In this document: piece by piece, positions 38,426 through 48,542 of the stretch
How positions within the stretch are numbered: position 1 is the stretch's first letter
Layout of the letters: each line of letters starts with the position of its first letter
NCBI GenBank assembly: GCA_012960535.1
Contig: DUBB01000031.1
Coordinates: forward strand, 1 to 64,000
From: Gammaproteobacteria bacterium
GTDB lineage: Bacteria; Pseudomonadota; Gammaproteobacteria; Pseudomonadales; Azotimanducaceae
Length of the DNA stretch: 64,000 nucleotides
Direction of reading: 5' to 3'
The notes under the pieces: generated by a model
The model's input: the letters and a program-made list of their open reading frames with translations, nothing else
Database searches by the model: none
What the model was told of the DNA's origin: nothing
Translations under genes and position numbers: made by a program

Positions 38426-39247
38426 ATGGGTGGCGAACTGCACATCAATGATATTGTGGATTTTCATACCTACCCGTTAGCCAGCACAGATGCCAAGGCA
38501 CGACGAATGCTGGTTGACCCGTTCAAGACCCAGCTCGTCCAGAAGCAGTATTGTGTGGTCCCTGGATTCGTATGTCCCAAAGCACTGTCTCTCATGACAG
38601 CGGAAGCAATGGCAGGTCGCCCCTTTGCTTTTGACAACAATTCAAGACGAAACGTTTACCTGCAGAGGCAACCGGACCCGGCACTTCCTGAAGACCATCC
38701 CAGAAACGTATTCTCCGATACCAGCACCCGGATGATCGCTTATGATCAGATTCCTATTCGCTCTCCTCTGAAGACTTTTTACCATTCAGTTGAAGTTCGC
38801 AACTTTATAGCAGACATCGTCGGTGTTCAGGCTCTGTACGATAACGAAGACCCTTATCAGCCAGCAAATTACATCTGCTATAACAAGGGGGACCGTTCCT
38901 CCTGGCACTTCGATGCCGACAATTCATTTACTGTCACCTTGATGGTGCAGAAAACAGAACAGGGCGGTGAATTCGAGATGTCACCAAACTGCCGGACCGA
39001 CCAAGACCAGCAATATGACCGAGTAGGCCAGTTCCTGCGCGGCGAGCTGGACAACAGTATCGTATCAGTTAATAGAGAACCCGGTGCGCTGTGCATCTTT
39101 CGTGGCTGTAATTCCCTGCACCGGGTTTCGCCGGTGCTGGGTAGTGCCATGAGGATCATGGGGGTATTCGTTTATGAGCGGGAACCCGGCATTATCGGCG
39201 ACCAGGAGGTCAACGAAACCATCTACGGGGAACGAGTGCCCCGTTAG
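38426..39247 (+). CDS. 2OG-Fe(II) oxygenase-like protein (HalD/ArpA type)
   Basis: About 273 residues with a jelly-roll oxygenase core: RSSWHFDADNSFTVTLMVQ gives the HxD pair, SLHRVSPVLGSAMRIMGVFVYE gives the distal His and the 2OG-binding Arg, and GGEFEMSPNCR lies between. This resembles the HalD/ArpA group that acts on small polar molecules such as amino acids. A perfect AAGGAGG stands 7 bases before the ATG at 38426, so the longer frame from 38360, with a pseudo-signal sequence, is not used. The substrate is unknown. Confidence 0.8.
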   Translation: MGGELHINDIVDFHTYPLASTDAKARRMLVDPFKTQLVQKQYCVVPGFVCPKALSLMTAEAMAGRPFAFDNNSRRNVYLQRQPDPALPEDHPRNVFSDTSTRMIAYDQIPIRSPLKTFYHSVEVRNFIADIVGVQALYDNEDPYQPANYICYNKGDRSSWHFDADNSFTVTLMVQKTEQGGEFEMSPNCRTDQDQQYDRVGQFLRGELDNSIVSVNREPGALCIFRGCNSLHRVSPVLGSAMRIMGVFVYEREPGIIGDQEVNETIYGERVPR

Positions 39248-39360
39248 TATTGGATTAACCCCTATCCAGCACATTAGTGAGTGTCGCGTCCCGTTGTTAA
39301 GGCCTGATAACCCAGGTCTAAAATCATTGATTTTACCTCGTCAAATGGCACAATATCCGT

Positions 39361-40945
39361 ATGCCGTCAATTATCTTCCACAACGTGAATTTCAGTTACG
39401 ATGCACCTTATACGGAAGTTTTCAGTGAATTATCACTCCTAATTGATACTAGCTGGAAGACTGGCCTGACAGGCAGAAATGGTAGAGGTAAATCCACCTT
39501 GCTTAAATTACTAGCCGGCGATATCCGGCCGGATAAAGGCCAACTGGAGACGTCCACCCGAACTGCCTATTTCCCCTATGCACCCACTGACTATACCCTG
39601 TCTTCCTTTAATGTCATCAAAGATGCTGTCGCACCCTTTCGACAATGGCAGGCGCGTATGGATAAGTTATCCGCAGCCACCGAGAATGATTCGCTACAGA
39701 TTTTTGCAGACATTCAGGAACAGTTCCAGCAGCAAGGCGGTTATGACATCGATGGTCGAATCGAAAAAGAAGCCGATCTAATCGGTATCGACCCGAGCCC
39801 TGCTCAAGCGATCATTCGGTTCGCTCAGCGGCGGTGAACAGACTCGAATGCTCATTGTTGCACTCTTTCTGAAGACAGATTATTACCCCCTCATTGACGA
39901 GCCAACCAACCATCTGGATATGCAGGGAAGAATGCTGCTGACCGACTATCTTGCCTACAAAGACGGCTTCTTACTGGTTTCGCACGATCGTTACTTACTG
40001 GATGGCTGCGTCGACCATATTGTATCCATCAACCCTCAGGATGTTCGCGTAAACAAGGGCAATTATTCCGTCTGGCGCCAACAGATGGAATTTGAGAATG
40101 AATTCGAGGGTCGTCGAAAGGAAAACCTGAAACGAGAGATTAAACATCTGCACCATGCCGCACAGCAACGTCGCTCAGGTTCACTGGCAAAAGAGAAGGA
40201 GAAATCCGGTGCCTTTGACAAAGGTCGTATCGGTCATCTAGCTGCTAAACAGATGCAGCGAGCCCTATCTATCGAAACACGCATACAGAAAAATATTCAT
40301 GCCAAGGAGGCTTTGTTAAAAAATGAGGAAAAAAAACGTCAACTCAAAATAACGACCCATAGGCAACAGCCAGGAGCATTGCTGACCATCAACAATCTTA
40401 TGATTGAGCGAGGTGGGAAAAAGGTCATCAGAAACCTATCTTTGCAAATATACCCGGGAGATCGTGTTGCTATCACAGGCAGCAATGGCGCTGGGAAAAC
40501 CACTCTTTTCGACACGATCAGCGGCAGGCTCCAGCCTACTTCGGGAATCCTGAAAATACCGGCTCACAGAAAAATAAGCCGATCTTTTCAGGAGCCGCTC
40601 TGGAATTCAGGAAACCTGCGAGAAAAGCTGCTTGCCAGCAGCATTGAAGAAACACAATTTCGACAGTTTATGAGCGTTTACGGTATTGCCAGAGATGTAT
40701 TTGAGCAGCCTCTGGAGACCTTCAGTCAGGGGCAATTAAAAAAAGTTGATCTGATCCGATCGATGATGGAACCCACTGACCTGCTGATATGGGACGAACC
40801 CATGAACTATATTGACGTTCTGTCCAGAGAACAGATCGAAGAGGCTATCCTCAGCAATGAACCTACCTTGTTATTCACCGATCACGATCGTTACTTCGTG
40901 GAAAATATCGCCAGCAAACTCATCGACCTGGACCAGTTGAGCTAA
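39361..40945 (+). pseudogene. ABC-F ATPase gene (Lsa/Vga-like) broken by a frameshift
   Basis: Two open frames together make one ABC-F protein. The first (39361-39837) has FSYDAPYTEVFSELSLLIDT and GRNGRGKSTLLKLLAG, the Walker A of the first ATPase. Near 39800 the frame shifts by one base: the other frame reads LLKRSFGSLSGGEQTRML, the signature motif, then LIDEPTNHLDMQGR and SHDRYLLD, a basic linker, GSNGAGKTTLFDTISG, FSQGQLKK and LLFTDHDRYFVENIA. One extra base in GACCCGAGCC explains the break. It resembles the antibiotic-resistance type that protects ribosomes (Lsa/Vga-like). It is a recent pseudogene or a sequencing error; everything after the shift is intact. Confidence 0.85.
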
Positions 40946-41032
40946 CCGGATTAGATTCGCTACCTAGCATTGGGCAGCGGTTCTGCAAAACCAGGCCCGC
41001 TTGCCCTTAAAAATAACAGCCAGCGTCATTAA

Positions 41033-41067
41033 CCCTGATTCAAGTATCAGGGTACCGGTTTCCCGGT
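41033..41067. terminator. Hairpins between convergent genes, possible bidirectional terminator
   Basis: CCCTGAT-TCAAGT-ATCAGGG (perfect 7-bp stem) is followed by ACCGG-TTTC-CCGGT, between the convergent ABC-F and DUF885 genes. The flanks are A/T-rich but have no long T-run. Confidence 0.4.
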
Positions 41068-41102
41068 AAGTAAAAACTTTGGGTTTCGGTGACAATCTTG
41101 AT

Positions 41103-42938
41103 CTAAGCGTCACCGTCCAGCAATTTTTTTTGGGTAATCCAATCAGAAACCAACCTGTCGAGAACAAACATGGGCGGTTCACCATGATCCAGAATGATCG
41201 AATGAAATTCTCGAATATCAAATAGCGCGCCAAGTTCAACCTGTGCCCGCTCTCGCATTTCTAAAATCTTGAGCATACCCATCTTATAACTGCAGGCCTG
41301 ACCGGGCCAGACAATGTAGCGTTCAATTTCAGCACGGACTTCTGTATCCGACATCCCTGTGCTTTCTTTCATATAGCTGATGGCGGCTTGCCTTGACCAT
41401 TTCTTATAGTGCATCCCCGTATCGACTACCAGTCGAACTGCTCGAAACAATTCGCTCTGCAGCACGCCCAGTTCGTCGTAGGAATTGCTGAGCAGGCCCG
41501 CTTCCACTGCCAGCTTTTCCGCGTACAGTGCCCAGCCCTCGCTGAACGCAGAAGTACCATAACCAAAACGTCGATAAAGCGAGAGCGCCTCATTTTCCAG
41601 ATTCAAGGCGATCTGCAGATGGTGGCCAGGAACCGCCTCGTGAAAGGTCAGGGTACGCATGCTGTAGACAGGCGTCTGTTTGATGTCATACAGATTTGCA
41701 TAAAACACACCCGGTCGACTGCCATCCAGACTGGGCTGCATATAGTAGCCACCTGCCTGAGTCTGTTCCGAGTACTCAGGCACCGCTCTCACTGCCACCC
41801 TGGCCTCAGGCATTCGGTTAAAGTACCCCGATATTCCTTCCTGGGCATCTTCTACCATCTCGTTAAAATCGGCGATAACAAGGTCTTTACGATCGGCAGT
41901 ATCCTCGTACAAATACTCAGGATCCTCGTTCAGATCATTCATTAAAAGCCCCACCGCACGACTGGCATCGTAACCCAGGTCGTTCAATATACGCCGCATT
42001 CTCGCGGTAATTCTTTCAACTTCACTAAGGCCCAACTGGTGTATTGTCTCCGGGCTATACTCGGTTGTCGTATAACCACGCAACTGTAACCGGTAATAGG
42101 CATCACCAGACGGCAGCGACCATACCCCATCGTGCTTGTTAGCCTGATGGTAGGTTCTTTGCAGGTAACCGAGCAAACCGCTATAGCCGATATTCATATG
42201 CTCATCAATGGCCTGATCCAGCTCAGTCGACAGCGCTGAAACCACCTCTGGCGCCAATCCAAGCTCAGCCGTTTTCGTTTTAAATACCTTCCGCAAGGGG
42301 TGCTGATCCTGGTAAGCAAGTATCTCTTCGAGTTGACGCATAACATGATCGTAGACGAATTGGGGAGCGAAAATCTGCGCGCTCTGCTGTTGTTCCAGCC
42401 AGGACAACAGGTTGGCACTCACTTCATCGAGAAGCTTGATACGGTCTATAAAATCCCTGGCTTCACGTTCGCTTCTGATGGGATGAATGTCAGTCAAAAA
42501 CTCTATCAGGTTCAGGTGAGCACCGCCGATCTGGTTCAGCGGAAAATCATGAAAGCGAAAAGATTCGAACTCGGTAATCGAATTCTGAGTATCAAACACC
42601 GCTATTGCGTGCGTTATTTTCTCGTTATCTGACAAGCCAGCAGTTCGATAACTTTTCAGAACCTTTAGCCTGGCCAGGGTATCCTGATAGTCAGATTCCT
42701 GTTCCTCCAGCGTTCGCAGGGAAAACTTTGAGTTATGCCCTGTCAGGAAATTCAGCGAGTCAAACAGGCCAATCGAAGTCAAAGCTTCCGGCGAATCAAT
42801 GAGATCACTGATCAGTTCCTTAGCCAGGAAGTGATCGAGAAATAATGGTCGCATGAAAAAAAGATTCATCAGGTAAAACAAACCCAGAACCAACAGGGCG
42901 GCTGCGCCGTATTTCAATTTTTTCAGAAATGATTTCAT
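41103..42938 (-). CDS. DUF885-family membrane-anchored putative metallopeptidase
   Basis: A 611-residue protein with one N-terminal membrane anchor (AAALLVLGLFYLMNLFF) and the DUF885 domain. The metal-binding-like HEAVPGHH (433-440) and the downstream FSEGWALYAE with E467 give the HExxxGHH...E arrangement of this family, thought to be zinc peptidases. Residues 270-300 and 390-415 (GGYYMQPSLDG, GVFYANLYD) are conserved family segments. It acts outside the cytoplasmic membrane if the anchor is N-in. The gene is monocistronic. Confidence 0.9.
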   Translation of the reverse strand: MKSFLKKLKYGAAALLVLGLFYLMNLFFMRPLFLDHFLAKELISDLIDSPEALTSIGLFDSLNFLTGHNSKFSLRTLEEQESDYQDTLARLKVLKSYRTAGLSDNEKITHAIAVFDTQNSITEFESFRFHDFPLNQIGGAHLNLIEFLTDIHPIRSEREARDFIDRIKLLDEVSANLLSWLEQQQSAQIFAPQFVYDHVMRQLEEILAYQDQHPLRKVFKTKTAELGLAPEVVSALSTELDQAIDEHMNIGYSGLLGYLQRTYHQANKHDGVWSLPSGDAYYRLQLRGYTTTEYSPETIHQLGLSEVERITARMRRILNDLGYDASRAVGLLMNDLNEDPEYLYEDTADRKDLVIADFNEMVEDAQEGISGYFNRMPEARVAVRAVPEYSEQTQAGGYYMQPSLDGSRPGVFYANLYDIKQTPVYSMRTLTFHEAVPGHHLQIALNLENEALSLYRRFGYGTSAFSEGWALYAEKLAVEAGLLSNSYDELGVLQSELFRAVRLVVDTGMHYKKWSRQAAISYMKESTGMSDTEVRAEIERYIVWPGQACSYKMGMLKILEMRERAQVELGALFDIREFHSIILDHGEPPMFVLDRLVSDWITQKKLLDGDA

Positions 42939-43130
42939 AAACAGGCTCTGGCAACTAAATTGAATGTGGTGAAGGCATTAGATTATACCTATTCCAGGCG
43001 CCCAGAATAGACTGTAGCCTCCTGCACTGACGGCCCATCGTCTGGCTCAGACCTGAACCCGCCGCTTAGCTGCCGAACTGGCCCATGGGCCCGAACAGCC
43101 ATCAGAAGACTGTTATGAAACCTATCGTTG

Positions 43131-44474
43131 CTACTCGTAGGATTCGATGAGAGCCTGATAGACAGCAACGCGGAAATCTTCGCGTAAAGCCCAGGGCGAG
43201 CCCATAAGCTGAATCATGGCTAAAGCCACAATGTCTTCTTCCGGGTCGACCCAGAATATGGTGCCGGCAGCACCACCCCACATATAAGCGCCGCGACTGG
43301 CTATAGCCTGATTACTGACCGGGTCCAGAATGATGCCAAAACCAAGACCGAAGCCAAATCCCCGGAAACGATTATTGAGCGGATTCTCCCCTGAACCACT
43401 AGCCGATATCGTGGCGGGAAGGTGATTCTGGGTCATGAACTTCAACGTTTTTGCACCCAGAATCCGATGCCCGTCCAAGCTGCCCCCAGCGCGCAGCATC
43501 TCTGCGAAACGCATGTAATCACGGGCCGTGGACACCAGTCCACCGCCGCCAGAATATAGCGATACTGCGTGGTAATTGCTCATCGCATCGTCACTGGAGT
43601 CGATTCCTAATCCAGGCACGGTAGACCCAATAACTTTCAACTGCTTACTGCTGCGATCCCAGTAATGATTGGCTAGAAACCGGTCCAGTTTATCCACTGG
43701 CACCTGAAAAAAAGTATCTGTCATCGCCAGCGGCTCAAAAATATTTTTGTGGAGATACTCATCAAAACTGAGTCCGCTCATCCGTTCAATAATCAGACCG
43801 GTCAGATCAACCGCAATGGAATAATGCCACTGTTCGCCTGGATGATATTTCAGCGGTAACGTGGCGATCTTTTCAGCAAATTCGCTCAAGTCCTCCGCGC
43901 CCCAGAGACCGGCCGCTCGATAGGCCTGATCTACGGCGTCTCTTGGATCAAAACCATAGGAGAAACCGGCAGTATGGGTTAGCAGGTGATGCATTGTGAT
44001 AGGGGTTTTTGTAGCAACCAGGCTACCATCAGCCTGCATCACCTTAAGGTCAGCCAGCTCAGGAAGCCACTTTGTGATCGGGTCGGAGAGATGAAAGTGC
44101 CCCGCCTCATAGAGCTGCATGGCTGCTACGGCAGTGATCGGTTTGGTCATCGAATATATTCGAAACAGGTCATCTTTTTTAAGCGGCTGGACATCATCCA
44201 CAGAACGTGTGCCCGTGGCTTTCGAGTAAACCATCTTCCCCCCTCGGTTTACCATCAGTACCATTCCAGCAAGCTTACCCGAATCGACGTAAGCATCCGC
44301 AAGGGTAACCAGGCGCTGCAATCGTTCACTGGACACACCGGCTTTTTCCGGCTTAATCACAGTTAATTCAGCAGCTTCAGAGGCCATAGCCCAGACACTG
44401 AGTAGCAACAAAACAGCATTTCCCAGATATCGATCGTTTAATAAATGGTTTAATAAATGTTGACGCGTTGCCAT
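43131..44474 (-). CDS. Exported serine hydrolase, beta-lactamase/EstB-like
   Basis: About 447 residues with a signal peptide (LGNAVLLLLSVWAMASEAA) and a class-C-type hydrolase domain: SxxK as SMTK in FRIYSMTKPITAVAAMQLYE, YSI in GEQWHYSIAVDLTGLIIERMSG, and a C-terminal YMWGGAAGTIFWVDPEE that replaces the KTG loop, as in type VIII carboxylesterases and the lovastatin-esterase-like group. The start at 44474 has AGGAG 7 bases upstream; the frame is open 21 bases further. It is divergent from the glyoxalase gene. Confidence 0.92.
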   Translation of the reverse strand: MATRQHLLNHLLNDRYLGNAVLLLLSVWAMASEAAELTVIKPEKAGVSSERLQRLVTLADAYVDSGKLAGMVLMVNRGGKMVYSKATGTRSVDDVQPLKKDDLFRIYSMTKPITAVAAMQLYEAGHFHLSDPITKWLPELADLKVMQADGSLVATKTPITMHHLLTHTAGFSYGFDPRDAVDQAYRAAGLWGAEDLSEFAEKIATLPLKYHPGEQWHYSIAVDLTGLIIERMSGLSFDEYLHKNIFEPLAMTDTFFQVPVDKLDRFLANHYWDRSSKQLKVIGSTVPGLGIDSSDDAMSNYHAVSLYSGGGGLVSTARDYMRFAEMLRAGGSLDGHRILGAKTLKFMTQNHLPATISASGSGENPLNNRFRGFGFGLGFGIILDPVSNQAIASRGAYMWGGAAGTIFWVDPEEDIVALAMIQLMGSPWALREDFRVAVYQALIESYE

Positions 44475-44777
44475 GTTGCTCTCCTGTTTCTCCACGATAA
44501 AGTACCTTACGTCCGATAACTGAGGTTCAAAACAGCCTCGGCATCAAGTGGACTTTGAGACATTGTGACCTGTCTAGTCTGCTTGCATCTACGGGGCGAG
44601 CCAAATAAACGCCGGCCCTGAAGCGAACCCCAGCAGTCAGACTTGGCGCAGCCAGCGCACAACAGGCAATGCAACAATTTCTGGAGACCTGCTGCCGCTG
44701 CCCGCGGAGCTGCCAGGTTAATCTTTTTCAAATCAGGGTGTGTTAAGTTGGCTATCAGGTCCATTCTAAGGAACATT

Positions 44778-45266
44778 ATGAAAGCCCCAACTGACTATGT
44801 CTTGAACCAGACCATGTTGCGAATCAAGGACCCAGCGAAGTCTGTGGCCTTTTACCAGGAAGTCCTGGGTATGACCCTACTGGACAAATACGATTTCCCG
44901 GAAATGGATTTCAGCCTCTATTTTATGGGCTATCCACAGTCAACCATCCCGGCGGCGCCCTCAGCCAGGGCCGAATGGGTTTTTTCTCAACCGGCCCTGC
45001 TGGAACTGACTCACAATTACGGTACCGAGACAGACAAGGATTTTTCCTATCATGATGGCAACCAGGCACCCCAGGGATTCGGTCACATCGGGATCTCGGT
45101 CCCAGATGTGTACAAGGCCTGTGAAAGATTTGATTCTCTCGGCGTTACTTATGTAAAACGCCCCAATGACGGCAATATGAAAGGCCTGGCATTTATTAAA
45201 GACCCGGACGGCTACTGGATCGAGATCCTGTCAGCAACTGGCCTGCGGGACCTCATATTAAAATAA
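44778..45266 (+). CDS. gloA: Lactoylglutathione lyase (glyoxalase I)
   Basis: A 162-residue VOC-fold enzyme turning the methylglyoxal-glutathione adduct into lactoylglutathione. The four metal ligands of glyoxalase I are present: Q11 in LNQTMLRI, E76 in [10 protein letters not shown]103 in GFGHIGISV and E149 in YWIEIL. The long-form insert [15 protein letters not shown] is of the zinc-type (eukaryote/pseudomonad-like) enzyme. TAAGGAA precedes the ATG at 44778; the frame is open upstream without a start signal. Confidence 0.93.
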   Translation: MKAPTDYVLNQTMLRIKDPAKSVAFYQEVLGMTLLDKYDFPEMDFSLYFMGYPQSTIPAAPSARAEWVFSQPALLELTHNYGTETDKDFSYHDGNQAPQGFGHIGISVPDVYKACERFDSLGVTYVKRPNDGNMKGLAFIKDPDGYWIEILSATGLRDLILK

Positions 45267-45350
45267 CAATCCAAACCAACCCAGGGACAACAGTGCACTC
45301 AAATATAACTCGTGCTAGATTGCCATATGGAACCCAAAAAGGAGATGAAT

Positions 45351-45773
45351 ATGACTTTGGCTCAGGATATAAACCCTGTTAACAGTGAACTCATGGATAC
45401 GCTGGTTGAAGCCTCAAAAATGGACTGGCTGCAAACCGGCGAGAAATCATTCATGAAAATTCTTTACACCGGCTCGGAAAGCGGCTCCTGGGCAGTGCTG
45501 CTGCGCTGGCTGAAAGGTTATACTGCGGCGCCGCATAAACATCTAAGCGGTTCTCACACCTTCATTCTCAGCGGCAAATTGCAGGTAAGAGATGGTGTTT
45601 TGAATGCCGGCGACTATGTTTACGAACCCAATGGCATGCTGCACGGCGAAACCACTGCACTGGAAGACACCGAGTACCTTTTTATCTGTAACGGTCCAGT
45701 GCTGTTTTTCAACGACGACAACTTCACCAATTATCTGGGCTGGGAAGAGCTACGTAGAATGCAAAACAGTTGA
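45351..45773 (+). CDS. ChrR-type cupin-domain protein
   Basis: About 140 residues with one cupin barrel: YTAAPHKHLSGSHTFILSGKLQV (metal-ligand His/His/His-like set) and the second motif YEPNGMLHGETT. It resembles the acetylacetone- or dihydroxyacetophenone-dioxygenase-like cupins and the ChrR C-terminal domain. The reaction is unknown. The ATG at 45351 is preceded by AAAGGAG; other ATGs just upstream lie in or before that site. It is followed by a five-gene run of acyl-CoA-type genes in the same direction. Confidence 0.85.
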   Translation: MTLAQDINPVNSELMDTLVEASKMDWLQTGEKSFMKILYTGSESGSWAVLLRWLKGYTAAPHKHLSGSHTFILSGKLQVRDGVLNAGDYVYEPNGMLHGETTALEDTEYLFICNGPVLFFNDDNFTNYLGWEELRRMQNS

Positions 45774-45877
45774 CCCATTGCTCTTGCTGATCAACCTATT
45801 GCATTATCACGAGGGTTGAAAGGAACTAGCTGGTCTAGACCTGACACGCCCAGCTGTTGCACAATGACAAACGCAAT

Positions 45878-45913
45878 AAACGAACCGACAAACGAACCGA
45901 CAAACGAGGACAG
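45878..45913. repeat. 12-bp tandem repeat, two and a half copies
   Basis: AAACGAACCGAC twice, then a partial AAACGAGGACAG which also forms the ribosome site of the next gene. It lies directly before the acyl-CoA dehydrogenase start and makes a false N-terminal extension (repeated TDKR) in that frame. Confidence 0.8.
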
Positions 45914-45916
45914 GCT

Positions 45917-47257
45917 ATGCCAATCGACTTTGATGTAGAACCAGAGTTTCAGACGCAAATTGACTGGGTTGAAAAATTTACCAAAGAAGAAATTGAACCC
46001 CTGGATAATTTCCTGCGGGCACCCAAGACAAAACAAGGTGAATCGCTTGACAAGGACAGTTGGAATGCCATTCGCGCGCACATAGACAACTTGAAACAAC
46101 AGGTCAAGGATCAGGGCCTATGGGGGTTTCATCTGGGCCCCGAATTAGGCGGGCCTGGCTATGGGCAGGTAAAGCTGTGCCTGCTGAACGAAAAACTTGG
46201 CCGCACACGCATGGGGCCCACACTCTTTGGTTGCCAGGCACCAGATACGGGGAACATGGAACTCATTGCCCACAACGGCACTGATGAACAGAAGAAAAAA
46301 TATATGGAACCGCTACTTTCCGGTGAAATGCATTCAGCCTATTCCATGACTGAACCCCATGCAGGGGAACCCGGCGAATTTATCTGTTCGGCGGTCCGTG
46401 ACGGTGATGAATGGGTTCTCAACGGTGAAAAGTGGTTTACCTCCAATGGTGCAGCCGCCGACTTCCTGATCGTCATGGCGATAACCTCACCAGAAAAAGA
46501 ACTGCTTGAAAGGGCCTCAATGTTTATCGTAGATCGCGACACACCGGGAGTTGAAATCATTCGAAATGTTCACTCGTTAGGTACACCGCTTAAGGAAAAC
46601 TACAATGTAACAAGTGGTGGCGGTCACGCTTACATACGCTATAACAATGCTCGAGTACCCGCTGCTAACCTGCTGGGTAATGAAGGTTCAGGATTTGTTG
46701 GATCGCAGACAAGGTTAAGTGGAGGTCGAGTGCATCATGCCATGCGGGCTGTCGGGGTCTGTACCAAGGCCCTGGATATGATGTGTGAGCGGGCCCTGAG
46801 CCGCAAAGCCAAAGGCACCTTGCTGTCTGAATTACAAATGGTTCAGCAGGACATCGCTGATTCCTATATCCAGCTCAAGCAGTTTCGCCTGCATGTGCTG
46901 TATACCGCTTGGCTGATTGACAAAACCAAAGCCTATACGAGGGAGATTCGCAAGGAAATCGCGTCAATAAAGATTACCGCCGCGAAGGTCAATCATGACA
47001 TCATCTATCGTGCCATCCATCTGCATGGTGCGCTGGGCATGTCCAATGAAACACCACTGGGTGAAATGTGGATGTCCGCACCTCAGATGGGAATTATGGA
47101 TGGAACCACTGAAGTCCATAAAAGTAACCTGACCAAACTTCTGCTGAGAGACTATGAAGGCTGTGCCGATCTGTTCCCGACTTATCACTTGCCGAAACTG
47201 ATAGAACAGGCACAGGATAAGTTCGACAAAGTCATCGGTGACTATCTGGCAGGATAA
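45917..47257 (+). CDS. Acyl-CoA dehydrogenase
   Basis: A flavoprotein dehydrogenase of about 446 residues of the large ACAD type (ACAD10/11-like). Segments: GFHLGPELGGPGYGQVKLCLLNEKLGRT, the FAD-binding AYSMTEPHAG and NGEKWFTSNGAAADF, GGRVHHAMRAVGVC, and the C-terminal HLHGALGMSNETPLGEMW with IMDGTTEVHKSNLTKLLLRDY. The catalytic Glu region fits the long-chain/ACAD11 group. The start is the ATG at 45917 behind GAGG; the 20 upstream codons are an artefact of the 12-base repeat. An MDR-type reductase follows after 10 bases. Confidence 0.94.
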   Translation: MPIDFDVEPEFQTQIDWVEKFTKEEIEPLDNFLRAPKTKQGESLDKDSWNAIRAHIDNLKQQVKDQGLWGFHLGPELGGPGYGQVKLCLLNEKLGRTRMGPTLFGCQAPDTGNMELIAHNGTDEQKKKYMEPLLSGEMHSAYSMTEPHAGEPGEFICSAVRDGDEWVLNGEKWFTSNGAAADFLIVMAITSPEKELLERASMFIVDRDTPGVEIIRNVHSLGTPLKENYNVTSGGGHAYIRYNNARVPAANLLGNEGSGFVGSQTRLSGGRVHHAMRAVGVCTKALDMMCERALSRKAKGTLLSELQMVQQDIADSYIQLKQFRLHVLYTAWLIDKTKAYTREIRKEIASIKITAAKVNHDIIYRAIHLHGALGMSNETPLGEMWMSAPQMGIMDGTTEVHKSNLTKLLLRDYEGCADLFPTYHLPKLIEQAQDKFDKVIGDYLAG

Positions 47258-47267
47258 GGGCTTCACT

Positions 47268-48275
47268 ATGACTGATAATCAACGAATCCTGCTCAGCGAA
47301 ATTCCTAAAGGAAAACTGACCGAGTCGCATTTTTCCTTGGACCAGGTGGCCATTGAAAAGCCTGGTCCGGGGGAGGTATTGATTCGCACCCTGATCCTTT
47401 CACAGGATGCCGCCAATCGCGCCTGGATGCAGGGCGCTACCTATCGTAGTGCCCTCACCACCGGCCAGGTGATGTCAAGCTTTGGCCTGGGCGAGGTGGT
47501 TGAATCTAATGACGACCGCTTCGCTCCGGGCGATCTGGTGGGCGGAGATCTGTGCTGGCAGGCGTACGCAACGCTCCCGGGTAGACAGATTTCACCGGCT
47601 CATACCAACGGTGGACCGCTCAGTCACGGGATTTCACTTCTGGGCGTTGCCGGCTTAACCGCTTATCATGGCCTCATCAATGTGCCAACGATACACGCAG
47701 GTGAAACACTGTTGGTTTCCGCCGCGGGAGGATCAGTCGGCTCCCTGGTTGGCCAGATTGGCAAGATCAGGGGTGCAAAGGTTATTGGCATCGCAGGCGG
47801 CCCGGACAAGTGCAATTGGGTCGTTGACGAACTAGGCTTTGATGCCTGTTTAGATTACAAAGACACCAGCGCGCCATTAAGAGATTTACTGGCACAGCAG
47901 GCCGGTGACGGCATCGATGTATATTTCGATAATACCGGCGGTGATATTCTGCAGACAGCGCTGTTCGCTATGAACGTAAAAGGTCGCATATCCTGCTGCG
48001 GCGCCGTGTCCATGTATGATGGCAAACCCAGACCCGGGCCTTTTGGTATCCCCGGCTTACTCGTAACAAAAAGACTGCACATGCAGGGCTTCCTGGTCTC
48101 AGACTACAGCCATCTTGACTGGGATGCCCGTCATGACCTTTCGCTCTGGGCCAAACTGGGCCAGTTAAAAGTCGTGGAAGATATTATTGATGGTCTGGAG
48201 AACGCCCCACGCGGCCTGATCGGTTTGTTAGCCGGTGATAATCGTGGCAAAAGAATGATACGTGTTGCGACCTAG
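47268..48275 (+). CDS. NADP-dependent MDR oxidoreductase (PTGR/CurA-like enoyl reductase)
   Basis: A zinc-free medium-chain reductase of about 335 residues that reduces alpha,beta-unsaturated ketones or aldehydes. It has the SEIPKG...F start of the family, LGVAGLTAYHGLI, the NADP motif SAAGGSVGSLVGQIGK, DVYFDNTGGDILQTAL and RISCCGAVSMYD, all as in prostaglandin-reductase/CurA homologues. The ATG at 47268 (ATAAGGG upstream) avoids overlap with the dehydrogenase gene; a frame from 47238 is less likely. It is co-transcribed with the acyl-CoA dehydrogenase. Confidence 0.93.
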   Translation: MTDNQRILLSEIPKGKLTESHFSLDQVAIEKPGPGEVLIRTLILSQDAANRAWMQGATYRSALTTGQVMSSFGLGEVVESNDDRFAPGDLVGGDLCWQAYATLPGRQISPAHTNGGPLSHGISLLGVAGLTAYHGLINVPTIHAGETLLVSAAGGSVGSLVGQIGKIRGAKVIGIAGGPDKCNWVVDELGFDACLDYKDTSAPLRDLLAQQAGDGIDVYFDNTGGDILQTALFAMNVKGRISCCGAVSMYDGKPRPGPFGIPGLLVTKRLHMQGFLVSDYSHLDWDARHDLSLWAKLGQLKVVEDIIDGLENAPRGLIGLLAGDNRGKRMIRVAT

Positions 48276-48542
48276 CGCCCGCTGAAAAAAAATCAGCCTT
48301 TCAGTATGTGCTGGATCGGCACCGTGTTTTGCCTTAAAGCGCCTGATCGCAGCACCGAACCGGAATACCTCGCACGTCAATTCACATGATCGTCTTTGAC
48401 AGATTTAGACGGCTCTCAGCTGTATCATGCTAACCGTAACTGCAAGAGAGAACATTCATCTGGCCAGCATCCAGCTGACAAGGCTTGTTTTTCACTTAGC
48501 CAGATTCTATGGTGGTTGAGAGCTTAATCCAGGAGACACGCC

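Noticed and set aside
45857-45916. 20-codon N-terminal extension of the acyl-CoA dehydrogenase (repeated TDKR)
   Set aside because: Produced by the 12-bp repeat; the family N-terminus and ribosome site fit the ATG at 45917.
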